Source: Lysobacter concretionis Ko07 = DSM 16239 (GTDB lineage Bacteria > Pseudomonadota > Gammaproteobacteria > Xanthomonadales > Xanthomonadaceae). From it: 64,000 bases of DNA. Both the position numbers and the translations under genes were made by a program. Location of the stretch: contig NZ_AVPS01000007.1 in the NCBI RefSeq assembly GCF_000768345.1, forward strand, positions 62,001-126,000, in the 5' to 3' direction. The notes under the pieces were generated by a model. It made no database searches and was not told the origin of the DNA. It worked only from the letters and a program-made list of their open reading frames with translations. Position 1 is the stretch's first letter, and the number at the start of each line of letters is the position of its first letter. This document shows, piece after piece, positions 27,769 to 36,437 of the stretch.

Positions 27769-29016
27769 GTGCCGCCAGCGTCCACTCCGCCGCAATCCCT
27801 GTCCGTTATGCCGGCTCTGGCGATCCGAGCCTGGAGTGCAACCACGGCACTCGGGCGCGGGGTGCAGGCGCAGCAATCGGCGCTGCTGGAGCGCCGCAGC
27901 GGGCTGCGCCGCAATGATTTCGGGCCGGTCGGCAGCGACGGCCAGCCCCTGCCGTGCTGGATCGGTCGGGTCGAGGGGCTGGAGGACGCGCCGCTGCCCG
28001 CCGCTTTCGCGCGCTGGGAATGCCGCAACAACCGGCTGGCGTGGCTGGCCTTCCAGCAGGACGGCCTGCCGGAGGCGCTGGCAGGCGCGGTCGCCGCGCA
28101 CGGGGCCGGGCGGGTCGCACTGGTGCTGGGTACCTCGACCTCCAGCATCGGCGCCACCGAGGAGGCGTATGGCCGGCTGGAGACGCAGGTCGACGGCACG
28201 CAACGCTTCCCGGCCGGACTGGACCGCTCGATCGTCCACACCGTGCACTCGCTGGGCGACTTCATGCAGCATGCGACCGGCCTGCGCGGGCCATGCATCA
28301 CCGTCGCCACTGCGTGCTCGTCGAGCGCGAAGGTGTTCGCCCAGGCCGCGCGGCTGATCCAGGCCGGCGTGGTCGATGCGGCGCTGGTCGGCGGCGTGGA
28401 TACCCTCTGCGGCAGCGTGCTGTTCGGCTTCAATTCGCTGCAACTGGTGTCGCCCGATCCGTGCCGGCCGTTCGATGCGGGCCGGACCGGGCTGTCGCTG
28501 GGCGAGGCGGGCGGCTTCGCGCTGCTGGAACGCGCGACGCCCGGCGAGACGGGCCTGCAACTGCGCGGCTACGGCGAATCCAGCGATGCCCACCACATGT
28601 CCTCGCCGCACCCGCAGGGGCTGGGCGCGCAGTACGCGATGCGCGATGCGCTGGCGCGCGCCGGGGTGACGGCCGCCGACATCGGTTACCTCAACCTGCA
28701 CGGCACCGCGACGCCGGCCAACGACAGCATCGAGGCCGCCGCGGTGGCCGCGATGTTCCCCGACACCCTGCACGCCGGTTCGACCAAGGGCTGGACCGGC
28801 CACACCCTCGGCGCGGCCGGGATCGTGGAGTCGGTGATCGCGCTGCTGGCGCTGCGCCACGGCACCCTGCCCGGCACGCTCAACAGCGACACGCCCGACC
28901 CCGCCTGCGGCGCGCAGATCCGCTTCGCCAACGCGACGGCGGACATCGACCTGGCCATGAACAATTCGTTCGGCTTTGGCGGCAACAACTGTTCGCTGGT
29001 GTTTGGCTGCTCATGA
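27769..29016 (+). CDS. Beta-ketoacyl-ACP synthase of the pigment cluster
   Basis: FabF-like condensing enzyme, 415 residues from a GTG start (ATG at 27808 is an alternative). The catalytic triad is complete: Cys183 in TACSSSAK, His311 in NLHGTATP and His345 in GHTLGAAG. It should extend the aryl-polyene chain of xanthomonadin by condensing malonyl-ACP. The chain-length-factor-like gene and a glycosyltransferase follow on the same strand. The position matches ketosynthases of Xanthomonas pig and APE clusters. Confidence 0.88.
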   Translation: MPPASTPPQSLSVMPALAIRAWSATTALGRGVQAQQSALLERRSGLRRNDFGPVGSDGQPLPCWIGRVEGLEDAPLPAAFARWECRNNRLAWLAFQQDGLPEALAGAVAAHGAGRVALVLGTSTSSIGATEEAYGRLETQVDGTQRFPAGLDRSIVHTVHSLGDFMQHATGLRGPCITVATACSSSAKVFAQAARLIQAGVVDAALVGGVDTLCGSVLFGFNSLQLVSPDPCRPFDAGRTGLSLGEAGGFALLERATPGETGLQLRGYGESSDAHHMSSPHPQGLGAQYAMRDALARAGVTAADIGYLNLHGTATPANDSIEAAAVAAMFPDTLHAGSTKGWTGHTLGAAGIVESVIALLALRHGTLPGTLNSDTPDPACGAQIRFANATADIDLAMNNSFGFGGNNCSLVFGCS

Positions 29017-29030
29017 AAACCAATGCCTCC

Positions 29031-29104
29031 TGCAGGAGCGACATGAGTCGCGACCCACCGACCTCACGACGCTCTGCGCGTTCGCGACTGACGTCGCTCC
29101 TGCG
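29031..29104. repeat. REP-like palindromic element, copy B
   Basis: Inverted arms TGCAGGAGCGACATGAGTCG and CGCGACTGACGTCGCTCCTG around a 26-bp spacer. It sits between the two ketosynthase genes of the pigment cluster, inside the presumed transcript, and could act as an mRNA stability element. Confidence 0.75.
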
Positions 29105-29149
29105 TCGGGGTCAACCAGATACACGCAACACCGACGCTGGAATGTCTGC

Positions 29150-29965
29150 ATGACCCCGCTCACCGCCACCATCGAAGGCGTCGGTTTCTGGAGCGATGGC
29201 CTGCCGGGCTGGCGCGACGCATGCACGTTCGCCACGACCGGCCGTTTGCCCGAGACCGCTCCCGGCCGGCCCTCACCGCAACTGCTCGCGCCCAATGAAC
29301 GCCGGCGCGCGCCGGCGACAGTCGCGGTTGCGCTGGAGGTCGCCCTGGCCGCCTGCGACGCCGCCGGACGCGAGCCCGCGTCGCTGCCGTCGGTGTTCGC
29401 CTCCTCCCACGGCGAGCTGGCGATCACCGACTACATGTGCGCGACCCTGGCCGACCAGCCGCAGGCGATCTCCCCGACCCGCTTCCACAACTCGGTGCAC
29501 AACGCCGCCGCCGGCTACTGGACCATCGGCACCGGCGCGATGCAGGCGGCGACCGCGATCAGCGCGTTCGATGCGACGTTCGCGCAGGGGTTGCTGGAGG
29601 CGCTGGTGCAGATCGCCACCGGCAGCGAGGCGGTGCTGCTGGTGGCCTGCGACGGTGCCAGCGCCGGGCCACTGGCGCGGGTATCGCGCAGCGAGGGGCT
29701 GCTGGGTGGCGCACTGGTGCTGTCACGCACGCCGCGCCCGGATGCGCCGATGATCCGGGTCGCATTGGCCGACGGCGGGATCGCATCCGGGCCCACGCGC
29801 GGGCCGCTCGCCGAACGCCATCACGGCAACGCGATGGCGCCGATGCTGTCGCTGTTCGACGCGCTCGCCACCGGTGCACCGCGAGTCACGCTGAAAGCCG
29901 GGCCGGAGCGGATACTGCAGGTCACCATCGAACCGACACCCGAACCGGAGTCCGCGCATGCCTGA
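29150..29965 (+). CDS. Ketosynthase-like chain length factor
   Basis: A 271-residue protein resembling the N-terminal half of ketosynthases (Ketoacyl-synt_2). Blocks such as VFASSHGELAITDYMC and FHNSVHNAAAGYWTIGTGAM are typical of the partner subunit in aryl-polyene systems. There is no active-site Cys at the expected place (SAFDATFAQG), so it is probably a non-catalytic partner of the upstream ketosynthase. The ATG at 29150 is used because the frame upstream runs through the REP element. It overlaps the next gene by 8 bp. Confidence 0.82.
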   Translation: MTPLTATIEGVGFWSDGLPGWRDACTFATTGRLPETAPGRPSPQLLAPNERRRAPATVAVALEVALAACDAAGREPASLPSVFASSHGELAITDYMCATLADQPQAISPTRFHNSVHNAAAGYWTIGTGAMQAATAISAFDATFAQGLLEALVQIATGSEAVLLVACDGASAGPLARVSRSEGLLGGALVLSRTPRPDAPMIRVALADGGIASGPTRGPLAERHHGNAMAPMLSLFDALATGAPRVTLKAGPERILQVTIEPTPEPESAHA

Positions 29966-30803
29966 GTCCCTGCACCGCGACAACATCGCCGTGCTGATCC
30001 CCGCGCTCAACGAGGCCCTGCGCATCCGCGATGTGGTCGAGGGCGCGCTGGCCGAATGCCGCCAGGTGATCGTGATCGATGACGGCTCCGACGACGATAC
30101 CGTCGCGCGCATCGCCCACCTGCCGGTGACCGTGCTGCGGCATGAGCGCCGGCAGGGCAAGGGCGCCAGTCTGCGGCACGGGTTCCGCGAGGCCCTGTCA
30201 CGCGGCGCCAAGGGGGTGCTGACGATGGACGGCGACGGCCAGCACGCGGCCAGCGACATTCCGCGCCTGCTGGCGGCCGCCAACCACTACCCCGCCCACA
30301 TCGTGATCGGCGCACGCCTGCGCAAGCGCGCGCAGCAGCCGCACTACCGGCGGCTGGCGAATGCGTTCGCCGACTGGGGCATCGCCTGGAGCACCGGCTA
30401 CCAGATCGCCGACACCCAGAGCGGCCAGCGCCTGTACCCGGCCGCGGTCGCCGCGCTGGGGGACGTGCCGGGCGAGGATTTCGTGTTCGAGGCGCAGATC
30501 CTGATTTCGGCCGCGCGCGAACTCGGCACCCGCTGTGTGTCGGTGCCGATCGAATCGCGTTACCACACGGTCCATGCCGACCCTGCGAGCGCGCCCGAAG
30601 GCCCGCCCGAACAGTTCCGCCGCAGCCACTTCCGGCCGCTGCGCGACTTCAGCCGGATCACCAGCCATGTCGTGCGACAGTCGCTGCGTCCGCTCGAACT
30701 GCCGGGCATCTACCGCCGCATCTGCGCGAACCCGCCGCTGATCCACGACCCCGAGGGCGAGTTCACGCCGCCCGCCGCACAGCGCGCGACGCGAACCGGC
30801 TGA
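29958..30803 (+). CDS. GT2 family glycosyltransferase
   Basis: A 281-residue GT-A glycosyltransferase of family 2. It starts with NIAVLIPALNEALRIRDVV; the DxD-like site is LTMDGDGQHAASD and the nucleotide site VIVIDDGSDDDT. No transmembrane helices. In pigment clusters such enzymes are linked to the polar head group of the aryl polyene. The 8-bp overlap with the preceding gene implies coupling. The acceptor cannot be told from sequence. Confidence 0.87.
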   Translation: MPESLHRDNIAVLIPALNEALRIRDVVEGALAECRQVIVIDDGSDDDTVARIAHLPVTVLRHERRQGKGASLRHGFREALSRGAKGVLTMDGDGQHAASDIPRLLAAANHYPAHIVIGARLRKRAQQPHYRRLANAFADWGIAWSTGYQIADTQSGQRLYPAAVAALGDVPGEDFVFEAQILISAARELGTRCVSVPIESRYHTVHADPASAPEGPPEQFRRSHFRPLRDFSRITSHVVRQSLRPLELPGIYRRICANPPLIHDPEGEFTPPAAQRATRTG

Positions 30804-30830
30804 GCGTCAGCGCGCCCGCGACGGCCGGTC

Positions 30831-31301
30831 TCAGCGGGCCGGCACCACCGCCGGTCGCGCTTGCACCGGCGGCGGATCGAACACATAGATCGCGATGCCG
30901 GCCGCATGTTTCTGGGTCGGACTGATGTTCACCCCGACACCGCCGCTGACGTGGCTGCGACCGCCGAAGCGGCCACTGCCGACCCCGATGCCGACGTTGC
31001 TGCCGCCGTAGCCTTCCGCCGCGCCCTGGAACAGCACGCCGTTGGCGCCCAGTTCGGCCGCCGCCACGCGCAGCTTGCCGATCACGGCGTTCATCTTGTT
31101 CTGTTCGCCGTAAGTGAATCCGCCGCTGGAGGTTTCCAGCACGGCGATTTCCTCATAGCGGCCCGGCGGCGGGGTGAAGTACACCCGCACCTGCTCCGGC
31201 GACACCGCCGGCCGCGCGGGGCCGAGCATCACCTTGGAGGTCGTCGCGCAGCCGCTGGCAACCAGCACCAGGCCAACAATCAGCGCCATCTTGAGTCGCA
31301 T
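30831..31301 (-). CDS. Predicted lipoprotein of the pigment cluster region
   Basis: A 156-residue lipoprotein, lipobox VLVASGC|A near residue 18. The mature part has YFTPPPGRYEEIAVLETSS and a LRVAAAELGANGVLFQG segment, followed by a Gly/Ser-rich stretch (IGVGSGRFGGRSH). The ELGANGV motif recalls DUF4156/RcsF-like lipoproteins. A strong GAGGAGG sits 7 nt before the ATG. It lies 87 bp after fabG on the same strand. Role unknown. Confidence 0.72.
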   Translation of the reverse strand: MRLKMALIVGLVLVASGCATTSKVMLGPARPAVSPEQVRVYFTPPPGRYEEIAVLETSSGGFTYGEQNKMNAVIGKLRVAAAELGANGVLFQGAAEGYGGSNVGIGVGSGRFGGRSHVSGGVGVNISPTQKHAAGIAIYVFDPPPVQARPAVVPAR

Positions 31302-31388
31302 GGTGAAACCTCCTCGACCGGTATCCGGCGGGCACATTGCCACACGGCAGTATCGCCCCGCGCAGGGTTGCAAAGTAGTGAACGGCGG

Positions 31389-32138
31389 TCAGCCCATCCC
31401 GCCGTTGATGCCGATCACCTGGCCGTTGATGTAGCCGGCCGCGTCCGAGCACAGGAAGCCGACCAGCGCCGCGACTTCCTGCGGCCGGCCCGCGCGCGCG
31501 GCAGGCACGAGCTGCCTGATGGTCTCGGCGGGGAACGCCTCGCCGGCCATGCGGCCTTCGATGACGCCCGGCGCGACCACGTTGACGCTGATGCCGCGGC
31601 TGGCCATCTCGCGCGCGAGCGACTTGCTGGCCCCGTGCAGCGCGGCCTTGGCCGCGGCGTAGTTGGTCTGGCCGCGGTTGCCCAGCACCGCCGCGACCGA
31701 CGACACGCTGACGATGCGCCCCCAGCGCGTGCGCGCCATCGGCAGCAGCAGCGGCTGGGTGACGTTGAAGAAGCCATGCACGGACACATCGATCACGCGC
31801 CGCCACTGCGCCTCGTCCATGCCGGCCATCGGCGCGTCGTCGTGGATGCCGGCGTTGTTGACCACGACCTGGATCGGCCCGTCCTCCAGCAACCGCGCAA
31901 TCGCCGCGCCGGTCGATGCACCGTCGGCCACATCGAAGGCAACCGCCTCGGCGCTGCCGCCCTCGTGGTGGATGACCGCGACGACCTCCTGCGCACGTTG
32001 CGGGTTGCCGTTGGCGTGCACGATCACGTGCAGGCCGTCATCGGCCAACTGCCGGCAGATCGCACCGCCGATATCGCCGCTGCCCCCGGTAACCAGGGCG
32101 CGTCGCATTGGGGTGGGTTGAGCGGTGGGTGGTGACAT
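31389..32138 (-). CDS. 3-oxoacyl-ACP reductase (FabG-like SDR)
   Basis: A 249-residue short-chain dehydrogenase. The NADP site is VTGGSGDIGGAI; NNAG is in VVVNNAGIHDD; the catalytic Ser, Tyr and Lys are in SVSSVAAVLG and TNYAAAKAAL. The C-terminus ends QVIGINGGMG as in FabG. It should reduce the 3-oxo intermediates of polyene elongation. GGAG lies 8 nt before the start at MSPPTAQP. A repeat-filled gap of 629 bp separates it from the rest of the leftward pigment operon. Confidence 0.88.
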   Translation of the reverse strand: MSPPTAQPTPMRRALVTGGSGDIGGAICRQLADDGLHVIVHANGNPQRAQEVVAVIHHEGGSAEAVAFDVADGASTGAAIARLLEDGPIQVVVNNAGIHDDAPMAGMDEAQWRRVIDVSVHGFFNVTQPLLLPMARTRWGRIVSVSSVAAVLGNRGQTNYAAAKAALHGASKSLAREMASRGISVNVVAPGVIEGRMAGEAFPAETIRQLVPAARAGRPQEVAALVGFLCSDAAGYINGQVIGINGGMG

Positions 32139-32767
32139 TCTGAATCTCCAGGAATTTCTTTTCGCTGCCGCATTGTCGCGAAAACGCGTGAGCATGCAGC
32201 TATCTGATGTGTTGCCCTTACCTGCCACTTCGTCGCTGGTGTCGTGCGAGAAGCAAGGGCGCCACAGGGACGTTGCGATTAACTGGAGCTGGAAAGCAAA
32301 GGCAAAGGCAGTATTGATCGCTTCGGAAACAGCGTCGCCCTGGCGGGGTGCTTGCTGCCCGGTTCGGGCGGGCTTCCTGCCCGCACTCACCGCCGCGGAC
32401 CATCCATGGTCCGCTGTCCGCAACACCCCGCCAGGACGCCGCATCGACGATTGGTTGACGTGGGTTCTGGTGGACAGCGACTTCCGGCTTCGGACGCCGC
32501 GTCGGCCATTCATCAAGGAAGGTATGAACAGCCGTGCTTTCCCGTCATTCCCGCGAACGCGGGGACGACGGCAGTTGTTCAGGTTTTCCTTGACGTCTTG
32601 CGGTAAGTCTTGTCGTCAAGCTGCGCAAGCCTGCTTTTCCCATCGACCACCGAAACGATTCGGCGGCGCCTGCCGGGTGTCCCGATCACCAGGCGAATAT
32701 CGTGGAGCGACTGAGCGGGATACCCGGCAGGCGCTTCCACGTACTTCGTAAGCGTTGGCGCGTTCCT
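32139..32767. other. Repeat-bearing intergenic gap in the pigment cluster
   Basis: No protein-like reading frame was recognised in these 629 bp. The region contains a CGTCATTCCCGCG-type hairpin (32542-32571) and the second copy of the 70-bp palindrome (32665-32734). The fabG promoter should lie in the left part (32139-32300), where base composition is less GC-rich. Confidence 0.6.
32665..32734. repeat. 70-bp palindromic repeat, copy 2
   Basis: Arms GGCGCCTGCCGGGTGTCCCG and CGGGATACCCGGCAGGCGC around GCGAATATCGTGGAGCGACT. It matches the reverse complement of 27313-27382 over nearly its whole length. It could terminate transcription from the upstream pigment operon. Confidence 0.85.
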
Positions 32768-33298
32768 CTAACCGTGTCCCTCGATTCCCTTGGAATCGGC
32801 CGGCTGCGGCATCACTGCGGCGCGCCCTTCCGCCAGCAGACGCCCTTCGTGGTGGATGCGGAAGTCGTATTGCCAGCCGCTGTCGCCGTCGATCAGCAGC
32901 CGCGCTTCGCATTCCAGCGCACCGTCGAGGTCATCGATGCGGGCGACGTGCAGCTCCACCCCGCGCAACGCGACCAGCAGTCCGGGGCGGGCGATGCCGC
33001 CGGCCGCGCGGGCGCGCAGACCGCCGTGGACGGCCATCGCCTGCGCGCCGTATTCGCACAGGTGTATCGCGTGCAGGCGGCCGTGGCTGCGCAGGGGATG
33101 CGCCGGATCCCGGTGTCGCCAAGTACGCAGACGGATGCTGGCCGCGTCCCAGCCGAGCACCTCGTCCCACAGGCACATCCCGCCCTGATGCGGAATCAGG
33201 CGCGCGATCGCGGCACGGTCAGCGATGTTCTGCACGGGGGCGACAGCGGGAGTCGCCTGCTCGGACCCGTCACCTGCATCCACGCCACGCACGCTCAC
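32768..33298 (-). CDS. Hotdog-fold 3-hydroxyacyl-ACP dehydratase
   Basis: A 176-residue hotdog-fold protein. The key motif LIPHQGGMCLWDEVLGWD (around 34-51) is typical of the APE-type dehydratase (ApeP-like), with His in IPHQGG as the likely catalytic residue. HLCEYGAQAMAVHGGL follows at the second active-site region. It should remove water from the 3-hydroxyacyl-ACP during polyene synthesis. The last gene of the main leftward operon; its ATG overlaps the MMPL stop by 4 bp. Confidence 0.85.
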   Translation of the reverse strand: MSVRGVDAGDGSEQATPAVAPVQNIADRAAIARLIPHQGGMCLWDEVLGWDAASIRLRTWRHRDPAHPLRSHGRLHAIHLCEYGAQAMAVHGGLRARAAGGIARPGLLVALRGVELHVARIDDLDGALECEARLLIDGDSGWQYDFRIHHEGRLLAEGRAAVMPQPADSKGIEGHG

Positions 33299-35688
33299 AG
33301 CCGGCTCCGCGCGAGATCGCGCGACGAGGGCGCGGGCGGACCGTCCACGGCGGTCTGGCGCACGATCAGCAGCGCCAGCACAAAGTTGAACGCCACCCCC
33401 ATCGCCACGGTGCTGCCGATCGCCTGCAGCACCGGGATGCTCGAGGTCGCCAGCAGCGCGAACACCAGCAGGGTCGCCAGGCTGCAGACCACGATCGCGT
33501 GCAGCGCGCGCAACTGGCTGTCGCGGTCATCGCCGGCGTGGTCGAAGAACAATCCGTAGTCCAGCCCCAGTCCGGCGGCGAGGATCAGCGCGACCAGGTG
33601 GAACAGGTTCAGCTCGATCCCCAGGCCCCGCAGCACGGCCAGCATCAGCAGCGTGGTCAGCGCCATCGGTGCGAGCACGCGCAGCACGCGGCGGCTGTCA
33701 CGCAGCGCGATCCAGACGGTCGCGAGCAGCAGCAGCGCAGCCAGCGCCAGCGCCCACAGCAGGCGGACGCGGTACTCGGCGACCAGCGATTCGGACGCCT
33801 GCTTGAGGTCGAGCAGTTGCGCGCCGTAGGGCTCGATCGCGCGTGCGACTGCGGCCGGATCGTCCAGGCCGCTGAGGGCGACCAGCGCGGTGGCGTGGTG
33901 GTCGCCGCGCAGCAGTAGGCCGTCGACCCGCGCCGCCAGCGGCGTGCCGGCAAGGTCGGTGGCGGTCAGCGGCGGTGCCTGACGCGCGGTGGCGACATCG
34001 GCCAGGAACGGTTCGAACACGTCGCTGCGGAACGGACTGTCCGCCAGCGCCTCCTCCAGGGTCGCGCGCAGGCTTGCCGCATCCGGCAGACGCGTCTGCC
34101 GCGCACGCTGGGTGGCGGCGCTGGGCAGGTAGCGCGAGGCGAGGTCGAACCCCTGCACCCGTCCGTCGGCGCGCAGGCGCTGCAGCACCGGCAGCAGGCG
34201 CTCGGAGGCCTGCAGCGCCGCCTCGGCGTCATCGGTCTGCAGCACGACCAGGTAGCGCACGTCGGGCGCGCCGAGCTCGCCACGCAACTCGCCGTCCAGC
34301 GCCAGCAGGTGCGCCGGCACCGGGGTCAGCCGCGACAGGTCGTTCTGCCAGAACGAGCCGGGCGCGAAGCCGGTCACCGCCGCGCTGGCCACGGCCAGCA
34401 GCAGGCCGGCCACCACGCCCAGCCGCGGCCAGCGCGAGAACCGTGCCCACAGCCAGGCCATCGCCGGCGAGGTCGCCGCATCAAACGCCTTGCCGCCGTT
34501 CTCGGCGGTGTCGATCAGGCCGGGCAACAGGAAGCGGGTCGCCAACGCGGCGACGCCGAGGCCGGCGATGGTGAACACCGCGAGCTGCTTCAAGCCTTCC
34601 ACGCCCGACACCAGGAAGGTCAGGTAGGCGATGCAGGTCGCGACCACGCCGGTGCCCAGGGTCGGCCACAGCGCGCGCGCGTTGTCCCACGGCGACAGGC
34701 CCGGACGCTGGTGGCTGATCAGGTGGATCGGGTAGTCCTGCGCGACCCCGATCAGGGTGAAACCGAACGCGATGGTGATGCCGTGCACGCCGTCGAAGCC
34801 GAGCGCGACCGCGCCCAGTCCGGCCAGTCCGCCGCTGGCCAGCGGCAGCGCGCCCAGCAGCGGCGCCTTCCAGCTGCGGTAGGCGATCAGCAGCAGCAGC
34901 GCGAACACCAGCCCGTCGAGGCTGCCGATGAAGCTGGCCTCGCGTTGGGTGCGCCCGCCGACCTCGACCGAAAACGCGCCCGGCCCGGTCATCGTCAACT
35001 GCGCCGGGCTGTCGCCAAGCACCTGCGCGAAGGCGCGCTCGATGACCTCGACCGCCGCCTGCTGGCCGCCCGGATCGAACCCCGCCGCGGTGGTCTGCAC
35101 CGCCAGCAGGGCCTGGTTTCCGGCGCGGTCGAACCAGACGCCGTGCAGCTGTCGCGGTGCGTTTTCCGGCTGCCAGGCCTCCGCCAGCGTGAGCACTTCC
35201 AGGGTCGGATCGGCCGGCAGCAGCGGCTCGATCAGCGCCGCTGCCGGCGAGCCCAGATCCTGCAGCCGCGCGTCCAGCTGGTCGGCCAGCCAGGCGGCAT
35301 CGAACGCGTGGGTATCCAGCGTGGGCGACAGCAGGTAGCGGTACGGACGCAGGCGCGCGGGAATCGCTTCCAGCATCGCCTCGCCGCCGGCCGCCGCGCC
35401 GTTGGCGACCAGCGTGAAGTGCGCGTCCCCGGCCAGCGCCTCCGCCAGCGCCGTCGACTGGCCGGCCAGCGTGTCCGGGGCATCGCCAGACAACGCCAGC
35501 AGCAGCAGGCGCGAGCCGGGGCCTTCGCCCAGTTCGTCGATCAGCAGCTTCTGCGCCGGCGTGCGCGCAGCCGGCATGAACTTGCGCAGGTCGCCGCTCA
35601 CCTGCAGGTGCTGGCCGACCCACCAGCCCGCGACCAGCAGCAGCCCCAGCCAGGCCAGCGCCAGCGACAGCCGCCGCGACGGACTCAT
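33295..35688 (-). CDS. MMPL/RND-type exporter of the pigment cluster
   Basis: A 797-residue MMPL-type transporter with about 12 transmembrane helices in two sets. Each set follows a large periplasmic loop (about 30-240 and 425-640). Motifs include GLDYGLFFDHAG in the second half and IGVAQDYPIHLISHQRPG in the first, matching the RND helix-4 charge-relay region. In aryl-polyene clusters it is thought to move the pigment lipid across or out of the inner membrane. The start MSPSRRLSL overlaps the LolA-like stop by 4 bp. Confidence 0.9.
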   Translation of the reverse strand: MSPSRRLSLALAWLGLLLVAGWWVGQHLQVSGDLRKFMPAARTPAQKLLIDELGEGPGSRLLLLALSGDAPDTLAGQSTALAEALAGDAHFTLVANGAAAGGEAMLEAIPARLRPYRYLLSPTLDTHAFDAAWLADQLDARLQDLGSPAAALIEPLLPADPTLEVLTLAEAWQPENAPRQLHGVWFDRAGNQALLAVQTTAAGFDPGGQQAAVEVIERAFAQVLGDSPAQLTMTGPGAFSVEVGGRTQREASFIGSLDGLVFALLLLIAYRSWKAPLLGALPLASGGLAGLGAVALGFDGVHGITIAFGFTLIGVAQDYPIHLISHQRPGLSPWDNARALWPTLGTGVVATCIAYLTFLVSGVEGLKQLAVFTIAGLGVAALATRFLLPGLIDTAENGGKAFDAATSPAMAWLWARFSRWPRLGVVAGLLLAVASAAVTGFAPGSFWQNDLSRLTPVPAHLLALDGELRGELGAPDVRYLVVLQTDDAEAALQASERLLPVLQRLRADGRVQGFDLASRYLPSAATQRARQTRLPDAASLRATLEEALADSPFRSDVFEPFLADVATARQAPPLTATDLAGTPLAARVDGLLLRGDHHATALVALSGLDDPAAVARAIEPYGAQLLDLKQASESLVAEYRVRLLWALALAALLLLATVWIALRDSRRVLRVLAPMALTTLLMLAVLRGLGIELNLFHLVALILAAGLGLDYGLFFDHAGDDRDSQLRALHAIVVCSLATLLVFALLATSSIPVLQAIGSTVAMGVAFNFVLALLIVRQTAVDGPPAPSSRDLARSRL

Positions 35689-36437
35689 CGCGCCGGCACG
35701 CCGTCGTGGCACAGGGCGGCGAGGCCGGCAGTGTCATCGACCCCGGCCGCGGCGTGGGCGGCGCTGGCCAGCAAGGTGCGTTGCGGCGCGGGTTCATTGG
35801 TCATGCGGGTCTCGATGCAGCGCAGCTCCGCGCCCTGCCCGTACAGGGTGATGTCGCGCAGACGGCTGGCCGGTTCGGTGCTCCGTGGCGTCGAGGAGGC
35901 CGATGTGGCTGAGATCGATGCCGCTCGCGGCGTCAGGGTCAGCGTCCAGCGCTCGCGCGTGCCGCCGCTGCGGACGGCGTAGTACTCGCCCAGGGCCGCG
36001 CGGTCGCCGGACAACAGCGCGCCGAAGCTGGCCTGCAGGCCCGCCAGTTCCGGCGCGCGCGACAGCGGGAACGTGCGCGGCGGCTTGCCGGCGCGCTCGA
36101 TGGTCGCCTCGCCGCCTGCCTTGTTGGAGACGATCGTGGTGGTCTCCGCGTAGGGCACGCGCACCTCGCGCACCAGCACGTCCTCCGCCGGCCGGCGGTA
36201 TTCGCCGCTGAGGCGCAGCGGATTCTTCAGCATCCGCGACTCGCGCAGTTCGACGAACGCGGTGCGCACCGGCACCGGCTGGGCGAGCTTGCCGAGGATC
36301 CAGTCGGCGCTGACGGTGCCGGACGCGGCCTGGGCGGGTGCGCGGCGCGCAACCTGCTCAGTCGCCGCCACCGGCGAGCACGTGCCTGCCAGCAGCACGC
36401 CCGCCAGCATCGTCAGGGTGAACATCGGTCGTTTCAT
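35685..36437 (-). CDS. LolA-like outer-membrane carrier protein
   Basis: A protein of about 250 residues with a signal peptide (MKRPMFTLTMLAGVLLAGTC, cut near VAA). The domain resembles LolA-related proteins of pigment clusters: FVELRESRMLKNPLRLSGEY is the LolA-type start, then TFPLSRAPELAGLQASFGALL. It probably carries a lipid, such as the pigment, through the periplasm together with the MMPL exporter. The 5' end overlaps the acyltransferase gene by about 80 bp in another frame; the start at 36458 (MTSGGPTM) is an alternative. Confidence 0.82.
   Translation of the reverse strand: MKRPMFTLTMLAGVLLAGTCSPVAATEQVARRAPAQAASGTVSADWILGKLAQPVPVRTAFVELRESRMLKNPLRLSGEYRRPAEDVLVREVRVPYAETTTIVSNKAGGEATIERAGKPPRTFPLSRAPELAGLQASFGALLSGDRAALGEYYAVRSGGTRERWTLTLTPRAASISATSASSTPRSTEPASRLRDITLYGQGAELRCIETRMTNEPAPQRTLLASAAHAAAGVDDTAGLAALCHDGVPAR

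Noticed and set aside
32139-32660. Possible N-terminal extension of FabG (about 126 residues open upstream)
   Set aside because: The extension has no domain character, FabG-length proteins start at MSPPTAQP, and a good ribosome site precedes that ATG.
27313-32734. A composite transposon bounded by the two 70-bp palindromes
   Set aside because: No transposase, no target duplications seen, and the enclosed genes belong functionally to the same pathway as those outside.
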